64,000 bases of DNA, from positions 186,001-250,000 of the forward strand of contig CANMQO010000007.1 in NCBI GenBank assembly GCA_947500055.1, in the 5' to 3' direction. The position numbers and the translations under genes are program-made. The notes under the pieces were generated by a model. That model did not search any database. It saw nothing but the letters and a program-made list of their open reading frames with translations, and was not told where the DNA came from. The first letter of the stretch is position 1. Each line of letters begins with the position of its first letter. Origin of the DNA: an uncultured Paracoccaceae bacterium (lineage in GTDB: Bacteria; Pseudomonadota; Alphaproteobacteria; Rhodobacterales; Rhodobacteraceae). Below are positions 62,345 through 64,000 of the stretch, piece by piece.

Positions 62345-64000
62345 ATGTCCCAATCTGCACATATCACTGTCAGCGGCGCCCCGGAGGGGTTTGATGCCCA
62401 GCTAATCCTTGCTGAGCTTGCTAAGGGTGTCCCGGTTTTGCATGTCGCCCGCGATGACAAGCGACTGGCCGCAATGCAGGCGGCACTGCGGTTTTTCGCC
62501 CCCCAGGTTCCGGTGTTTGTGTTTCCCGCCTGGGACTGTTTACCCTATGATCGCGTATCCCCAAATGCGGATGTTTCGGCGCAGCGCATGGCCACATTGG
62601 CCGCCCTTGTGCATGGCATGCCTGCACAGTTTATCCTGCTGACTACCTTATCCGCCGCGACGCAGCGGGTACCTGCCCGGACGCTGCTGCGCGAGGCGGC
62701 GTTCAAGGCAACCGTTGGTAACCGCATTGATGAAGATGCCTTGCGCGGGTTTCTGGTGCGCATGGGCTTTACCCAAAGCCCCACAGTGATGGAGCCGGGG
62801 GATTATGCTGTTCGCGGTGGCATCATTGATATCTATCCGCCGGGTCAATCGGGGCCGGTGCGTCTGGATCTGTTTGGCGACGTCCTTGATGGTGCGCGTC
62901 GGTTCGATCCGGCCACCCAACGGACCACCGAGAAGCTGACGGAAGTCGAGTTGGCACCTGTGTCCGAGGTTATTCTTGACGAGGTGGCGATCACCCGGTT
63001 TCGCCAAAACTACCGGATCGAGTTTGGCGCCGCAGGCACCGACGATCCGCTTTATGAAGCGGTTTCTGCTGGCCGGAAACATGCTGGCGTTGAGCATTGG
63101 TTGGGGTTCTTTCAGGACGATCTGGAAACTCTGTTCGACTATCTTCCCAAGGCTACGGTGACACTGGATGATCAGGTTGGCCCGTCCCGGCTGGCGCGAT
63201 GGGAGGCGATTGCCGATCAACATGGCACCCGAATGCACGCCCTGGGCCAGAAAGGCCGGATGGATACGGTATATAAACCGGCACCGCCCGCTTTGTTGTA
63301 TCTGGATGATGCGGCATGGGACGAGGCGGTTGCAAATCGCCGGGTGATGCAATTTTCACCGCTCAAACAGGCAACGGGGCCTGGTGTGATTGATGCAGGC
63401 GGCCGCATGGGGCGCGACTTTGCGCCGGAACGCCAACAGGAACAAATAAGCCTTTTCAAAAGCTTGGCCGATCATGTGAAAGTAAAACTGGCCGATGGTC
63501 CCGTGATTGTTGCATCCTACTCCGAAGGCGCTCGCGAACGGCTTGAGGGGCTGATCGAGGATGAAGGTATTGCCGAAACCGTGTTGGTTTCGGATTTTTC
63601 CCGTGTCGGCAAGCGCGGCGTCTATCTGACGGTATGGCCGTTGGATCACGGGTTTGAGGCCCCGGGCCTGACCGTGATTTCCGAACAGGATGTGCTGGGT
63701 GACAGGCTGATCCGTCAGACCAAACGAAAGCGCCGGGCGGAGAATTTCCTGAGCGAGGCCAACAGCCTCGCCCCCGGTGATCTGGTGGTCCATGTGGATC
63801 ATGGTGTTGGCCGGTTCAAGGGGATGGAGGTTGTCACGGCGCTGGGGGCCGCGCATGAATGCCTGTTGCTGGAATATGCCGAGGATTCAAAGCTTTACTT
63901 GCCCGTCGAGAATATCGAGCTGTTGTCGAAATACGGCCATGATACCGGATTGCTGGATCGTTTGGGCGGCGGTGCATGGCAGGCCAAGAAGGCCAAGCTG
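62345..64000 (+). CDS. mfd: Transcription-repair coupling factor Mfd, N-terminal part (3' truncated)
   Basis: 552 codons from the ATG at 62345, open to the window end. Mfd frees stalled RNA polymerase at DNA lesions and recruits UvrA. The UvrB-like N-terminal region shows FVFPAWDCLPYDRVSPN, PGDYAVRGGIIDIYPPG and RLDLFGD. Near the end the RNA-polymerase-interacting domain begins (PGDLVVHVDHGVGRFKGME, then LLLEYAEDSKLYLPVENIELL in part). The translocase domain lies beyond the window. GGTAGGT precedes the start. Confidence 0.95.
   Translation, partial: MSQSAHITVSGAPEGFDAQLILAELAKGVPVLHVARDDKRLAAMQAALRFFAPQVPVFVFPAWDCLPYDRVSPNADVSAQRMATLAALVHGMPAQFILLTTLSAATQRVPARTLLREAAFKATVGNRIDEDALRGFLVRMGFTQSPTVMEPGDYAVRGGIIDIYPPGQSGPVRLDLFGDVLDGARRFDPATQRTTEKLTEVELAPVSEVILDEVAITRFRQNYRIEFGAAGTDDPLYEAVSAGRKHAGVEHWLGFFQDDLETLFDYLPKATVTLDDQVGPSRLARWEAIADQHGTRMHALGQKGRMDTVYKPAPPALLYLDDAAWDEAVANRRVMQFSPLKQATGPGVIDAGGRMGRDFAPERQQEQISLFKSLADHVKVKLADGPVIVASYSEGARERLEGLIEDEGIAETVLVSDFSRVGKRGVYLTVWPLDHGFEAPGLTVISEQDVLGDRLIRQTKRKRRAENFLSEANSLAPGDLVVHVDHGVGRFKGMEVVTALGAAHECLLLEYAEDSKLYLPVENIELLSKYGHDTGLLDRLGGGAWQAKKAKL

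Noticed and set aside
1..64000. tRNA, rRNA, CRISPR or complete insertion sequence
   Set aside because: I looked for T-loop sequences, regular spaced repeats and transposase motifs on both strands and found none I could support; a tRNAscan/Infernal run would be decisive.

Overview
The window reads as chromosomal DNA of a marine alphaproteobacterium of the Rhodobacteraceae (Roseobacter group). The evidence is the order pyrH-frr-uppS-cdsA-dxr-rseP-bamA-skp-fabZ-lpxA-lpxI-lpxB, a CckA-type hybrid kinase, an aglEFGAK alpha-glucoside operon, a Hint-domain protein and a dimethylglycine-dehydrogenase-like GcvT fusion. I see no tRNA, rRNA, CRISPR array, complete insertion sequence or prophage. The window opens inside an rsmB-like gene and closes inside mfd.

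Layout. 1-3256: end of rsmB, then a copper operon on the minus strand (copC, copD, multicopper oxidase). 3543-9398: an accessory stretch of exported proteins (a LysM protein, an acidic VCBS-like protein, and two divergently placed Gly/Asn-rich secreted proteins) followed by a response regulator and a sensor kinase. 9742-12075: cckA. 12084-22187: a sugar island with glk, a GH1 beta-glucosidase and a LacI regulator on the minus strand facing aglE-F-G-A-K on the plus strand; two copies of a palindromic operator (core AAAGCGCTTT) lie in the shared promoter region. 22389-29807: housekeeping genes (a CorC/HlyC-type protein, xerD, an exported unknown with a hidden non-ATG start, a tiny membrane protein, aroK-aroB, ssb, a lytic transglycosylase). 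29837-37489: a peptide/opine-type ABC importer and an AraC regulator; a third copy of the operator core lies upstream of its binding-protein gene. 37514-50528: miaA, then the envelope and lipid A cluster. 50454-62305: mixed accessory and metabolic genes (two EamA exporters, a FadL-like porin, a metallopeptidase-like protein that has lost its HExxH glutamate, an unrecognised 358-residue protein, a Hint protein, a nucleotidyltransferase coupled to a DMGDH-like enzyme, a SYLF lipoprotein, hemB and a membrane protein). 62345-end: mfd.

How the parts fit. The sugar island is a complete route: AglE captures the glucoside, AglF/G/K import it, AglA and the beta-glucosidase hydrolyse it inside the cell, and glucokinase phosphorylates the glucose. 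The 38-50 kb block supplies nucleotides, ribosome recycling, undecaprenyl carrier, CDP-diacylglycerol, isoprenoid precursor, outer-membrane protein assembly and lipid A, mostly with start/stop overlaps that indicate translational coupling.

The least explained parts are the Gly/Asn-rich exported pair beside the two-component system, the 358-residue protein at 54728-55804, and non-coding structure: a three-copy palindromic repeat, a four-unit 11-bp tandem repeat before an ABC ATPase gene, and a half-site array over a likely porin promoter. No homology search or structure prediction was available, so assignments rest on motifs and family knowledge.
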